The notes below the pieces were generated by a model. The model was given only the letters and a program-made list of their open reading frames with translations. It did no database searches and was not told the origin of the DNA. The translations under genes were made by a program, and so were the position numbers. From Bacilli bacterium (GTDB lineage: Bacteria; Bacillota_I; Bacilli_A; RF39; UBA660): a DNA stretch of 35,486 nt. The DNA is taken from positions 1 through 35,486 of the forward strand of contig SKFZ01000005.1 of the NCBI GenBank assembly GCA_007117695.1, in the 5' to 3' direction. How positions within the stretch are numbered: the stretch's first letter is position 1; each line of letters opens with the position of its first letter. Shown one piece after another: positions 1-7,983 of this stretch.

Positions 1-497
1 CCTGGTATAAGGGCAAACATTTGGGCAAAACCTACAAACATAACATCTCTAAAAGTTAAATCCTTAACTTTTTTCTTTTGACTAAAATGCTTGTCGGTTA
101 TAAATATAATGAAACCTACAATGATAAGTGCTATAGCTATTAAAATATAATTGCTTCTGAAAAATTCTGTTACAACGTCTTCAAAAAGAAGCCCTGCGAT
201 AGCAGCTGGCACAGTACCTGCTACAATAAACCAACCAATTTTACCATTAGTTGTTTTAATTCCTTTAGTTACACTATCGATTGCAATATCTTTAAAATCT
301 TTTGAGAAAAAAGCTAGTATCGCAACTAAAGTACCTAAATGTAGTGCAACGTCAAATGCTAAATAAGCATCAGGATCTAAATTTATTCCAATTCCTAGTA
401 TCTCTCTTGTAAAAATTAAATGTGCTGATGATGATATTGGTAAAAATTCCGTTATTCCTTGCACGACTGCTAAAATAAAACTTTCTATTAAATTCAT
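1..497 (-). CDS. uppP: Undecaprenyl-diphosphatase UppP/BacA, partial (C-terminus beyond window start)
   Basis: Reverse complement from 497 reads MNLIESFILAVVQGITEFLPISSSAHLIF..., the UppP N-terminal signature (QGITEFLPISSSAHL); frame stays open to position 1. Confidence 0.95.
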   Translation of the reverse strand, partial: MNLIESFILAVVQGITEFLPISSSAHLIFTREILGIGINLDPDAYLAFDVALHLGTLVAILAFFSKDFKDIAIDSVTKGIKTTNGKIGWFIVAGTVPAAIAGLLFEDVVTEFFRSNYILIAIALIIVGFIIFITDKHFSQKKKVKDLTFRDVMFVGFAQMFALIP

Positions 498-498
498 A

Positions 499-1317
499 TT
501 ATCTGTCTCCTATCTTATAAATGATTGAAAATCCTATAAGCATTAACAAAATGCCAAGTGATAAGTTAATGTTACAAGTTCTAAAGTTTGATGCTTCTAA
601 TATACTAATAATAGATGCAACTACGAAACCTAAAATTGCAAAATATGTTTTTGTTTCATATTTTTCAATTAAAAATTTAATTGCTTTTGATATATATACA
701 ATACCAAATAAAAGGCCAAGTCCGAAACTAAACAAAAATATAAAGTTTATTAACAAATCATTAAACCTTATAAATTCATTAACTATTTTAACGATTGGAT
801 AATAAAAACCAATCAAAAGTAGTATAAATGATCCTGAAAGACCTGGTATAACCATAGATGATGCTACTAAAATACCTACCAAAAATAAAATTATAATAAA
901 TAGTAAATTAAAACTAATATTTACTTCGTTAATACCATTATTTAAAAATGTTATTAACATAACTAACGAAAAACTTAGTATGAAAAATATGATGTTTTCA
1001 AAATTAACTTTACTTTCTACCTTCTTATATAACTTAGGTATCCCGCCAATTATAACTCCTATAAAAAACATTATTGTTAAGTACTCATGAGTTTCAAACA
1101 GATATGAAATCACCGTACTTCCTAAGATTATTGCAAGAATAACACCCAAAATAAAACTAATCAAAAAACTTTTATTTTTAAGCACCTCTTTATAAGCATT
1201 ACTAAAAATGTTAATAAGTTTTTCATATATACCTAATGATACAGCAATAGTACCACCAGATAAGCCTGGAACAATATTAGCAAAACCAAATATAATTCCT
1301 TTAATAAAGTTTAACAT
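499..1317 (-). CDS. DUF368 domain membrane protein (PopT-type polyprenyl-phosphate translocase family)
   Basis: FANIVPGLSGGTIAVSLGIYEKLI and a second VIPGLSGSFILLLIGFYYPI motif, a DUF368 duplication; stop lies 1 nt before the uppP start. Confidence 0.9.
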   Translation of the reverse strand: MLNFIKGIIFGFANIVPGLSGGTIAVSLGIYEKLINIFSNAYKEVLKNKSFLISFILGVILAIILGSTVISYLFETHEYLTIMFFIGVIIGGIPKLYKKVESKVNFENIIFFILSFSLVMLITFLNNGINEVNISFNLLFIIILFLVGILVASSMVIPGLSGSFILLLIGFYYPIVKIVNEFIRFNDLLINFIFLFSFGLGLLFGIVYISKAIKFLIEKYETKTYFAILGFVVASIISILEASNFRTCNINLSLGILLMLIGFSIIYKIGDR

Positions 1318-1357
1318 AGCCCACCTACTTTACTAATAAATTATAACATATAAGCAT

Positions 1358-1389
1358 TAAAAAATAAAAGGGTTTACCTTTTATTTTTT
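1358..1389 (-). terminator. Intrinsic terminator, A/T-rich hairpin AAAATAAAAGG/CCTTTTATTTT
   Basis: Minus strand AAAAAATAAAAGGTAAACCCTTTTATTTTTT; overlaps the stop codon of the upstream gene. Confidence 0.6.
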
Positions 1390-2286
1390 ATACAGTTTAT
1401 ATTTCTCTTTTTTTCCTGTTTCGTCTAAAAATTCACTGAACGAAAATTTATTCAAATCATTTGGTATTAAGTCTAAAATATCTTTAGGTGCATAGTTTTT
1501 TGAATTGCAATAAATGCTATTGAAATAATCTAAAAGTTCATTTGGGAAACCCCTTCTTTTTAAGTAAAACATGTAATTATAAAAGTCTTCTAAAGTTAAT
1601 TTATAAAATGGACCATCTGTTATAGTGTTTAATATCATTATTGCGAAACAGTACCATTCAGTGTTGGCATTAGGAATTGGGTTGTCGCATTCATCCAATG
1701 GATATTTATGAGGAAACTCAAAAAATTTTTCATTAAAGCTTCCATATTTCATCGTAAATATTTCATTATTACTTATTTTGCAACCATCTAAATCAACTGC
1801 ATAGACTTTTTTGTCATCGTTATTTAAAATGAAATTTGATTCATGAATGTCTGCAAGATAAAAAGGTTTGCTTAAATCTTTAATATATTGGACTTTTTCT
1901 ATAATACTTTCAACTTGCTTCAAAAGTTTTATTTTCTCACGTGTAGTTATTTCTTTAGAATTCAATAACGTAGATAAGTTATGATTGTTTTCTATAAGTT
2001 CCATTGTAAATCCCACTAATTCTTTGTTAACAACAGCAACCTTTTCTGGATAAACTAACTCTTCAATACCTATTTGATCTTTATAATCAATTAAAGCATT
2101 TATAGTTAATAACTTATTTCCAAAATAGTTTCCATCAATTTTCTTGTATCTTTTTAAGACCTTTTTATTAACATTAACTTTTTCTGGCAGCTTAAATAAA
2201 TTACTTTCTATAGAAGTAACGTCATCTGCTAGTTTTAAAGGTTCAAGACGTTCAAATTGTTTAGTAGTAAACTCTTCAATTTCCAT
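1381..2286 (-). CDS. Divergent protein-kinase-like protein
   Basis: DIHESNFIL followed by VYAVDLDGCKI resembles the kinase catalytic loop (HxxxxN) and metal-binding D-x-D-G motifs. Start chosen at the internal ATG (2286), preceded by AAGGAAGG. Confidence 0.5.
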   Translation of the reverse strand: MEIEEFTTKQFERLEPLKLADDVTSIESNLFKLPEKVNVNKKVLKRYKKIDGNYFGNKLLTINALIDYKDQIGIEELVYPEKVAVVNKELVGFTMELIENNHNLSTLLNSKEITTREKIKLLKQVESIIEKVQYIKDLSKPFYLADIHESNFILNNDDKKVYAVDLDGCKISNNEIFTMKYGSFNEKFFEFPHKYPLDECDNPIPNANTEWYCFAIMILNTITDGPFYKLTLEDFYNYMFYLKRRGFPNELLDYFNSIYCNSKNYAPKDILDLIPNDLNKFSFSEFLDETGKKEKYKLYKK

Positions 2287-2354
2287 ATATAAACCCTTCC
2301 TTTGAGTAGGTATAATACATATTTTAAGCCGTTTTGTCAATAAAAGATCTTTCT

Positions 2355-3212
2355 TTACTTCGGCATAACATTAATATTGATATATTTATATTTTTTATCT
2401 ACTTTTCTAATTTCTTTTTTAATTTTAGTAACTCTATTATTAATGACTCTTAATGTTAGCGTACCCTTCATCTTAATATCTACATAAAGCTTAGTATACG
2501 GGCCATACTTAACTGTAGTTAACTTTACAACCTCAATTACATCGGCATCTTTTTTGATTGCTTCTCTAAGTTCTCTTGAGTCTTTTATACATAATTCATT
2601 TTCACCAATAATTTCATCAAAATTTTCTTTTATAATAGTTAAGCCTGTTCTTATTATCATAAATGACAAAATAATGGTTGCCATTTCATCTAAATATTGA
2701 AAAAAAGGAATTATGTTTTGAAATCTAGTTAAACTTAACAAAAACAAAACAACTAATGTGCTTAAAACATCTGAAGATGTTTCTCTTCTGATTGTATCTA
2801 TTATCATATCTTGATGTATTAAATACTTTTTTTCCAAGTAAATTGATAAAATATATTTGATAAAAACTATTAAAATTATTATAAAAATTACATCTAAGTT
2901 TGGAACATTCATCGTAACATTAAAAACATTGGTAATTAAGAACAAACCTGTAATTATAATTACTACACCAATAAAAATAGAACTTAAGTATTGAACTTTG
3001 CCGTATCCAAAAGGATGCTTTCTATCTGGTTTTTTAAAAGAAAGCCTCTCACCTATTATAGCAATGAGACTTGTTATTAAATAAACAAAAGCATGAATAC
3101 CATCTGCTATAACAGCCCTTGACGATGCTACATAACCAAACATCACTTGAATAACAGACAATATAAAGTTTATGAATATTGATAAATAAATAATTTTTGA
3201 TGTTTTTTTCAT
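2355..3212 (-). CDS. Cation diffusion facilitator (CDF) family transporter
   Basis: SRAVIADGIHAFVYLITSL...KKPDRKHPFGYGKVQYLSS and TM5 SSDVLSTLVVL are CDF-like. Confidence 0.9.
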   Translation of the reverse strand: MKKTSKIIYLSIFINFILSVIQVMFGYVASSRAVIADGIHAFVYLITSLIAIIGERLSFKKPDRKHPFGYGKVQYLSSIFIGVVIIITGLFLITNVFNVTMNVPNLDVIFIIILIVFIKYILSIYLEKKYLIHQDMIIDTIRRETSSDVLSTLVVLFLLSLTRFQNIIPFFQYLDEMATIILSFMIIRTGLTIIKENFDEIIGENELCIKDSRELREAIKKDADVIEVVKLTTVKYGPYTKLYVDIKMKGTLTLRVINNRVTKIKKEIRKVDKKYKYININVMPK

Positions 3213-3250
3213 ATTCTCACCTAGTTTAAATATATCAACTCAAATAAAAA

Positions 3251-3275
3251 AAGTAAATGAAAACACATTTACTTT
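3251..3275 (-). terminator. Intrinsic terminator/attenuator hairpin in the CDF leader
   Basis: Minus strand AAGTAAATGTGTTTTCATTTACTTTTTTTATTTG: stem plus T-run, located 38 nt upstream of the CDF start codon. Confidence 0.55.
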
Positions 3276-3378
3276 ACTTAGTTCAGATTATTTGCTTTTA
3301 TTACCTTTAACCTTGTAATTATAAATAGCCTCCTTAAAAAATGTATCCATATTATATCACATATAATATGATTTTATA

Positions 3379-3404
3379 AAAAAAGACTAGCAATTGCTAG
3401 TTTT
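3379..3404 (-). terminator. Intrinsic terminator downstream of tRNA-Thr
   Basis: Palindrome ACTAGCAATTGCTAGT (3386-3401) followed on the minus strand by CTTTTTTT. Confidence 0.7.
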
Positions 3405-3414
3405 TCTATTACCG

Positions 3415-3488
3415 TGGTGCCGAATGACAGAATTGAACTGTCCTCTGATGCTTACCATGCATCTGTTTTACCACTAAACTAAATCGGC
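3415..3488 (-). tRNA. tRNA-Thr (anticodon GGT), CCA encoded
   Basis: Minus strand GCCGATTTAGTTTAGTGGTAAAACAGATGCATGGTAAGCATCAGAGGACAGTTCAATTCTGTCATTCGGCACCA folds as a cloverleaf; anticodon loop ATGGTAA. Confidence 0.93.
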
Positions 3489-3489
3489 A

Positions 3490-3520
3490 AGAAAAATATT
3501 ACTTAAAAATGTTAAGTAAT
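3490..3520 (-). terminator. Terminator-like hairpin overlapping the HD-gene stop and abutting tRNA-Thr
   Basis: Minus strand ATTACTTAACATTTTTAAGTAATATTTTTC: perfect 9-bp stem, then a T-run ending at the tRNA 5' end. Confidence 0.5.
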
Positions 3521-4011
3521 AAAAATACAGTGAAGTTTGCAGCATAGTTTAGCTTATATTTAAATTTTAGCGAAAACTCATAAACACTAACACATGTATC
3601 AACTGAATTTACTAACCAACTTTCCTTATATTTTGGAACGTTAGTATCGAGTGGAAACATATGTGTTTTTATCATGTCTTGTTCTTTTTCTGTAAGATCA
3701 TAATGTTTAAGTGAGTTATCAAGAGCAATTGTTGAATGCTTGGTATAAACATCAAACTTAGCCTTAGCTCCTACCTCATTTATTGTTCTCTCTTCAAAAA
3801 AATCATGTAAAAGGCCGCCTCGAGCAACCTCATCATAATCTTTAAAAAGAATCTTAGCAATTTTATAAGAGTAGTATGAAACTTTAAGTGAGTGTTCTAG
3901 TCTATTTGTATTATGATGTGTTATATTTTCTAATTTTTTAAATTCTCTTTTATTTAAAATATCATCTATGATATTCATGTATTCTATATCATTATGTATT
4001 TTATTTATCAA
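3499..4011 (-). CDS. HD-domain phosphohydrolase family protein
   Basis: RLEHSLKVSYYSYKIAKIL...GGLLHDFFEE...KHSTIALDN: HD superfamily motif pattern. Confidence 0.8.
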   Translation of the reverse strand: MINKIHNDIEYMNIIDDILNKREFKKLENITHHNTNRLEHSLKVSYYSYKIAKILFKDYDEVARGGLLHDFFEERTINEVGAKAKFDVYTKHSTIALDNSLKHYDLTEKEQDMIKTHMFPLDTNVPKYKESWLVNSVDTCVSVYEFSLKFKYKLNYAANFTVFLLLNIFK

Positions 4012-4065
4012 TTAAATCACCTCGAGCAAAAGTATTATAACATAGATTTTTTAAAAGTAAAAATT

Positions 4066-5106
4066 CTAATTTAAAGCAATATTTCTTCCTTTTGGAAATA
4101 TTTGGATAAATGTATTACCATCATTAACTTCAAGAGCTGTGCCGTCTTTTAAAGTAAAGTTAGTTTGTCCAGAGCGACTTGTTTTTTCAAAATTTATTGG
4201 TACTGCATACCCTTCTGAAATATAGTAGCCACTACCGCTTGTTGCAGTTCTTAAGTCTTGTCTACCTGTACCATCCAAACCAAAATTATCGACATATATT
4301 GCAATTATATTTTTAAAATTATATGTGTTTCCGGTTTCTCTATCATTGTGTCCATTTCCATTCATGCTTCTAACATATACTTCATTTTCAGAGTCATAAA
4401 CATATGATGAAGTATGTGATGATGAATATCTAAATGTTGGTGTAAGTGACTCCACTACCCCTTCAATATCTCCTAAATCAACTTTATCTATACTATAATT
4501 TAAAACATGTTCTTTATTCATTTCTTCTCTAAAACTTGAATTGTTTATTCTAGTATTTAAATTTTCAAATGTGGTATAGGCATTATGTGGAGCTCTTCTT
4601 GATGAGTCTCTATAATATGTACCTGATACGGTCATTCCATCAATATTAGCAATATTCATACTTCTTAAGTCACTGTATGCTTGTGGACTACCTCCAAAAT
4701 GAGAAAAAATTGCATCATGTTCCAAAGCATAGTCTATAAAGTAATGTCTAGTAGATCTAACTGGACCTACTATTCCTTCGCTTTTATTATGGAAAAGCGC
4801 CATCAACCTAGTTTGCCCACCTTCAACAATAACCTCATATATTATGTATGCATCTTGTAATCCAGAATGTGGACGTGCTCTAACATTATTATCTATCATA
4901 ACCGCAATAGGTCTTTTCTTATTATCTAAATCTAATATTTGAAGAGTTGGTTCTGGTTCTTCTTTAACCTCTTGCTCCTCATTATTGTTTTCGTTATTAT
5001 TTGTTTCATCAACACTATTAGCATTAAGTAAAACAAATGAAAATATCGCTACTAATACTGCAATAATACCTAATAAACCTAACATAATTTTTTTGTTTTT
5101 ATTCAT
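4066..5106 (-). CDS. DUF3048 domain protein (YerB-like), membrane anchored
   Basis: RPIAVMIDNNVRARPHSGLQDAYIIYEVIVEGGQTRLMALF...GPVRSTRHYF is characteristic of DUF3048. Start moved to the ATG with upstream AGGTGATAAAA. Confidence 0.88.
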   Translation of the reverse strand: MNKNKKIMLGLLGIIAVLVAIFSFVLLNANSVDETNNNENNNEEQEVKEEPEPTLQILDLDNKKRPIAVMIDNNVRARPHSGLQDAYIIYEVIVEGGQTRLMALFHNKSEGIVGPVRSTRHYFIDYALEHDAIFSHFGGSPQAYSDLRSMNIANIDGMTVSGTYYRDSSRRAPHNAYTTFENLNTRINNSSFREEMNKEHVLNYSIDKVDLGDIEGVVESLTPTFRYSSSHTSSYVYDSENEVYVRSMNGNGHNDRETGNTYNFKNIIAIYVDNFGLDGTGRQDLRTATSGSGYYISEGYAVPINFEKTSRSGQTNFTLKDGTALEVNDGNTFIQIFPKGRNIALN

Positions 5107-5180
5107 TTTTATCACCTGTATACATTCTAACATATTTTGGTTTTTTTGAACATTTCAAAATGACTACTTTACATAAGAAA

Positions 5181-5204
5181 AAACATAGTTTTTCAACTAT
5201 GTTT
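5181..5204 (-). terminator. Intrinsic terminator of ndk
   Basis: AAACATAGTT-GAAA-AACTATGTTT on the minus strand, followed by TTTCTT. Confidence 0.8.
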
Positions 5205-5602
5205 TATCCAAAAAATCTTTTTATTTCTTCTTCAGCATTTTCTACTGAATCAGAGCCATGAATTAAATTTTCACCTGTTGAAAAAGCAAAGTCACCTCGA
5301 ATAGTACCTGGAAGTGCTTCAACCCATTGTGTAGGTCCCATTAATCTTCTCATACCTTCTATTACTCCATCACCTTCAACAATCATACCTATTACCGGAC
5401 CTGATGTCATAAATTCTAAGATTTCTGGGAAAAATGGTTTTTCTGCTATATGAGCATAATGCTCTTTTAAAACATCTTCTGTTAAATTAAGCATTTTCAT
5501 CTCAGAAATTTCAAAACCTTTTTTTTCAATTCTTGATATTATTTCACCAGCTACTTTTCTTTTAAGTGCGTCCGGCTTTAACATAATATATGTTCTTTCC
5601 AT
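5204..5602 (-). CDS. ndk: Nucleoside-diphosphate kinase
   Basis: ERTYIMLKPDALKRKVAGEII...NLIHGSDSVENAEEEI: NDK active-site His motif; SD AAGGAGG. Confidence 0.97.
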   Translation of the reverse strand: MERTYIMLKPDALKRKVAGEIISRIEKKGFEISEMKMLNLTEDVLKEHYAHIAEKPFFPEILEFMTSGPVIGMIVEGDGVIEGMRRLMGPTQWVEALPGTIRGDFAFSTGENLIHGSDSVENAEEEIKRFFG

Positions 5603-5620
5603 GTATATACCTCCTTATAA

Positions 5621-5707
5621 TGGTGCAAAAGACGGGACTTGAACCCGTACGGATTAATATCCACAAGCCCCTCAAGCCTGCGCGTCTACCAATTCCGCCA
5701 CTCTTGC
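5621..5707 (-). tRNA. tRNA-Leu (anticodon GAG), CCA encoded
   Basis: Minus strand GCAAGAGTGGCGGAATTGGTAGACGCGCAGGCTTGAGGGGCTTG...CGGGTTCAAGTCCCGTCTTTTGCACCA; long variable arm typical of Leu; loop TTGAGGG. Confidence 0.94.
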
Positions 5708-5716
5708 ATACAAAAG

Positions 5717-5722
5717 ATTATA
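5717..5722 (-). promoter_or_regulatory. -10 box of the tRNA-Leu/ndk promoter
   Basis: Minus strand GGTATAATC about 10 nt before the tRNA 5' end; -35 not clear. Confidence 0.5.
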
Positions 5723-5757
5723 CCAAAAAAATTGATATAAATCTATATAATAAAAAT

Positions 5758-7077
5758 CTATTTTGTTTTTAATGCTTTAAACATCTTTTTCCATAAATCA
5801 TTTGATGAATAATTAAGTATACCCACTTTATATACTTTAAGGCCATATTTTATTAACACAAATATTGTAATACATATAATTACTGTTGATATTAATACAT
5901 CCAAAATACTACCTTGGCCTATCACAAGAAGTGATGGGGCTAATATCGCCGATAAAAATGGAATATAAGATATTACTTGAATAAAAGTTGAGCCAGCAAA
6001 TATTGGTGCAAGCATTGCTAAATAAAATCCTCCAAGTGATAAAAACACAATTGGTGTTTGAAGTTGTTGGAAATCCTCTATATTAGTAGTCATAGATGCT
6101 AATATACCTGCTAAAAGTGAATATGCTATTAAAGTCAATGCCATTAATAAAAGCGTTAATGGAATTATAAATATGAACCTATCAAGGGCACCAGTTTCTT
6201 GAAGTGATTGATATGTTTCTCTAATAACACCAACATCTAGAAAATCACCATCTGGTTTTGTTAACAGTCTAAGACCAAGTCCCATCAAACCGTATATAAA
6301 TAACAATATAGCCTGGCCGAAAATAAATAAATTACCAGCTATTACTTTTGAGAAAAAGTGAATTGTTGGTGACACATTTGAAATGATAATTTCCATTCCT
6401 CTTGTTGATTTCTCATCATTAACTTCCGCACCAATCATTTGAATTAAAAAGATAGATAACATAAAAAATGGTAAGATTAAAAATGGAAATAAAACTCCCA
6501 TCAAAGCGTCTGTGCTTTCACGTTCTTGGGTTCTTTCTTCTTCTAAATATACTCTTTCGATTTCTACTGGTGAATATATTTCTGTTAATTCTTCCATATC
6601 AATATCAGATTCTAAAAGCGCTAATGTAACTTTAACATTGTTTATAGCACTATATAAAGTTTGCTGTCTAATTGTCGATAAATAATCATTAGTAACAACT
6701 GTCACATCAAATATTTCATCTTCAGATTCATCAAATAAGATAAGCCAAATTGAAGTATCTTCTTCGATTTTCTCTATTGCATCATCATAACTGCCTTCAA
6801 ACAAAGTCATTTCATATTCGTCACTAGTAGTAAATGTAGGTATTTCAGAGTCCTCTTCTGCAATACCTTTAAATATTTCATAAGAAAAACCTGTATTATC
6901 GATAACTAATATTTGCTGAGTCCTATCAAAGTCTCCACCAAATCTAGTAATAATTGTATCTATATTTGCAAGTGCTATAATAGCAAGTAATAACAATACA
7001 TTAGCAATTACAAACCACTTTGTTTTAACTTTCCTCATAATACTTACATGTATTAAATAATTAAGCTTGCTCTTCAT
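5758..7077 (-). CDS. ABC transporter permease (ABC-2/NatB-like)
   Basis: N-terminal TM, large extracellular loop and several C-terminal TMs; overlaps the ABC ATPase gene. ATG at 7077 preferred over GTG at 7086. Confidence 0.85.
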   Translation of the reverse strand: MKSKLNYLIHVSIMRKVKTKWFVIANVLLLLAIIALANIDTIITRFGGDFDRTQQILVIDNTGFSYEIFKGIAEEDSEIPTFTTSDEYEMTLFEGSYDDAIEKIEEDTSIWLILFDESEDEIFDVTVVTNDYLSTIRQQTLYSAINNVKVTLALLESDIDMEELTEIYSPVEIERVYLEEERTQERESTDALMGVLFPFLILPFFMLSIFLIQMIGAEVNDEKSTRGMEIIISNVSPTIHFFSKVIAGNLFIFGQAILLFIYGLMGLGLRLLTKPDGDFLDVGVIRETYQSLQETGALDRFIFIIPLTLLLMALTLIAYSLLAGILASMTTNIEDFQQLQTPIVFLSLGGFYLAMLAPIFAGSTFIQVISYIPFLSAILAPSLLVIGQGSILDVLISTVIICITIFVLIKYGLKVYKVGILNYSSNDLWKKMFKALKTK

Positions 7078-7963
7078 AACTCTCACCTACTTTCGATACA
7101 AATATCTCATTTAATGTAGCAGCCTCAACAACAAACTTATTAATTTTGTTTTTAGATATCTCCTTAAATACTTTTTCTACAATAGAGTCATCTTTAATTT
7201 TAACAACATAATGCTCTTCGCCGTTTGTAACTTCTATGACACCATCTATTTTTTCGTTTTTAGAAACATCTATATCGCCATCGATAAAAATATTCTTTTT
7301 TCTATAATCTCTTTTAATCTTTTTAAGATCACCAGATAAAACACTTCGACCATTTAGTAAAATAGTTAATTTTTTACAAAATTGTTCTATATGTTCCATC
7401 CTATGTGATGAGAAGATTATAATACTTCCATTTTTAGCCATCTCTTTAATTTCATCTTCAAAATACTTTACATTAAATGGATCCAAACCAGAGAAAGGCT
7501 CATCTAAAATAAGTAATTTAGGTTCATTAATAATTGCAGTTATAAATTGAATTTTTTGCTGGTTACCTTTTGAAAGTTCTTTGATCAATTTGTTTTTATA
7601 TTCTTTTATATTAAATTTTTCTAATAAATGATCTAACCTTTCTTCGATTTTTTCATTACTCATTCCTTTTAATGTTCCATAAAACTTACATTGTTCAAAA
7701 ACCGTCATTTTTAAAAGCAAACTTCTTTCCTCAGTTAAAAATCCAATTTTATCAGTTACCGAATAATCGATCTCTTTACCATCTAATGTAACTTTACCAG
7801 CACTTGGATCCAAAAGACCCATAATCATCCTAAACGTTGTAGTTTTACCACTACCGTTTACTCCTAAAAGTCCAAAAATTTCTCCTTCTTTAACTTCGAA
7901 AGACAAGTTATCAACTGCTAGGAAATCACCATAATATTTTGTAATATTTTCTACTTTTAACAT
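7061..7963 (-). CDS. ABC transporter ATP-binding protein (NatA-like)
   Basis: GLLGVNGSGKTTTFRMIMGLL (Walker A), LSKGNQQKIQF (signature), LLILDEPFSGLDP (Walker B). Confidence 0.95.
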   Translation of the reverse strand: MLKVENITKYYGDFLAVDNLSFEVKEGEIFGLLGVNGSGKTTTFRMIMGLLDPSAGKVTLDGKEIDYSVTDKIGFLTEERSLLLKMTVFEQCKFYGTLKGMSNEKIEERLDHLLEKFNIKEYKNKLIKELSKGNQQKIQFITAIINEPKLLILDEPFSGLDPFNVKYFEDEIKEMAKNGSIIIFSSHRMEHIEQFCKKLTILLNGRSVLSGDLKKIKRDYRKKNIFIDGDIDVSKNEKIDGVIEVTNGEEHYVVKIKDDSIVEKVFKEISKNKINKFVVEAATLNEIFVSKVGESYEEQA

Positions 7964-7983
7964 TTTTCTTCCTACTTCCCTTT

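Noticed and set aside
521-802. 93-aa plus-strand ORF
   Set aside because: Antisense to the DUF368 gene; no RBS or family support.
3213-3414. Known Mn (yybP-ykoY) or NiCo riboswitch upstream of the CDF gene
   Set aside because: I could not match the conserved core sequences of either class; only an SD and a terminator-like hairpin are visible.
5590-5772. Plus-strand ORF MFFPCIYLLIMVQKTGLEPVRINIHKP...
   Set aside because: It is the antisense translation of tRNA-Leu, a familiar spurious ORF type.
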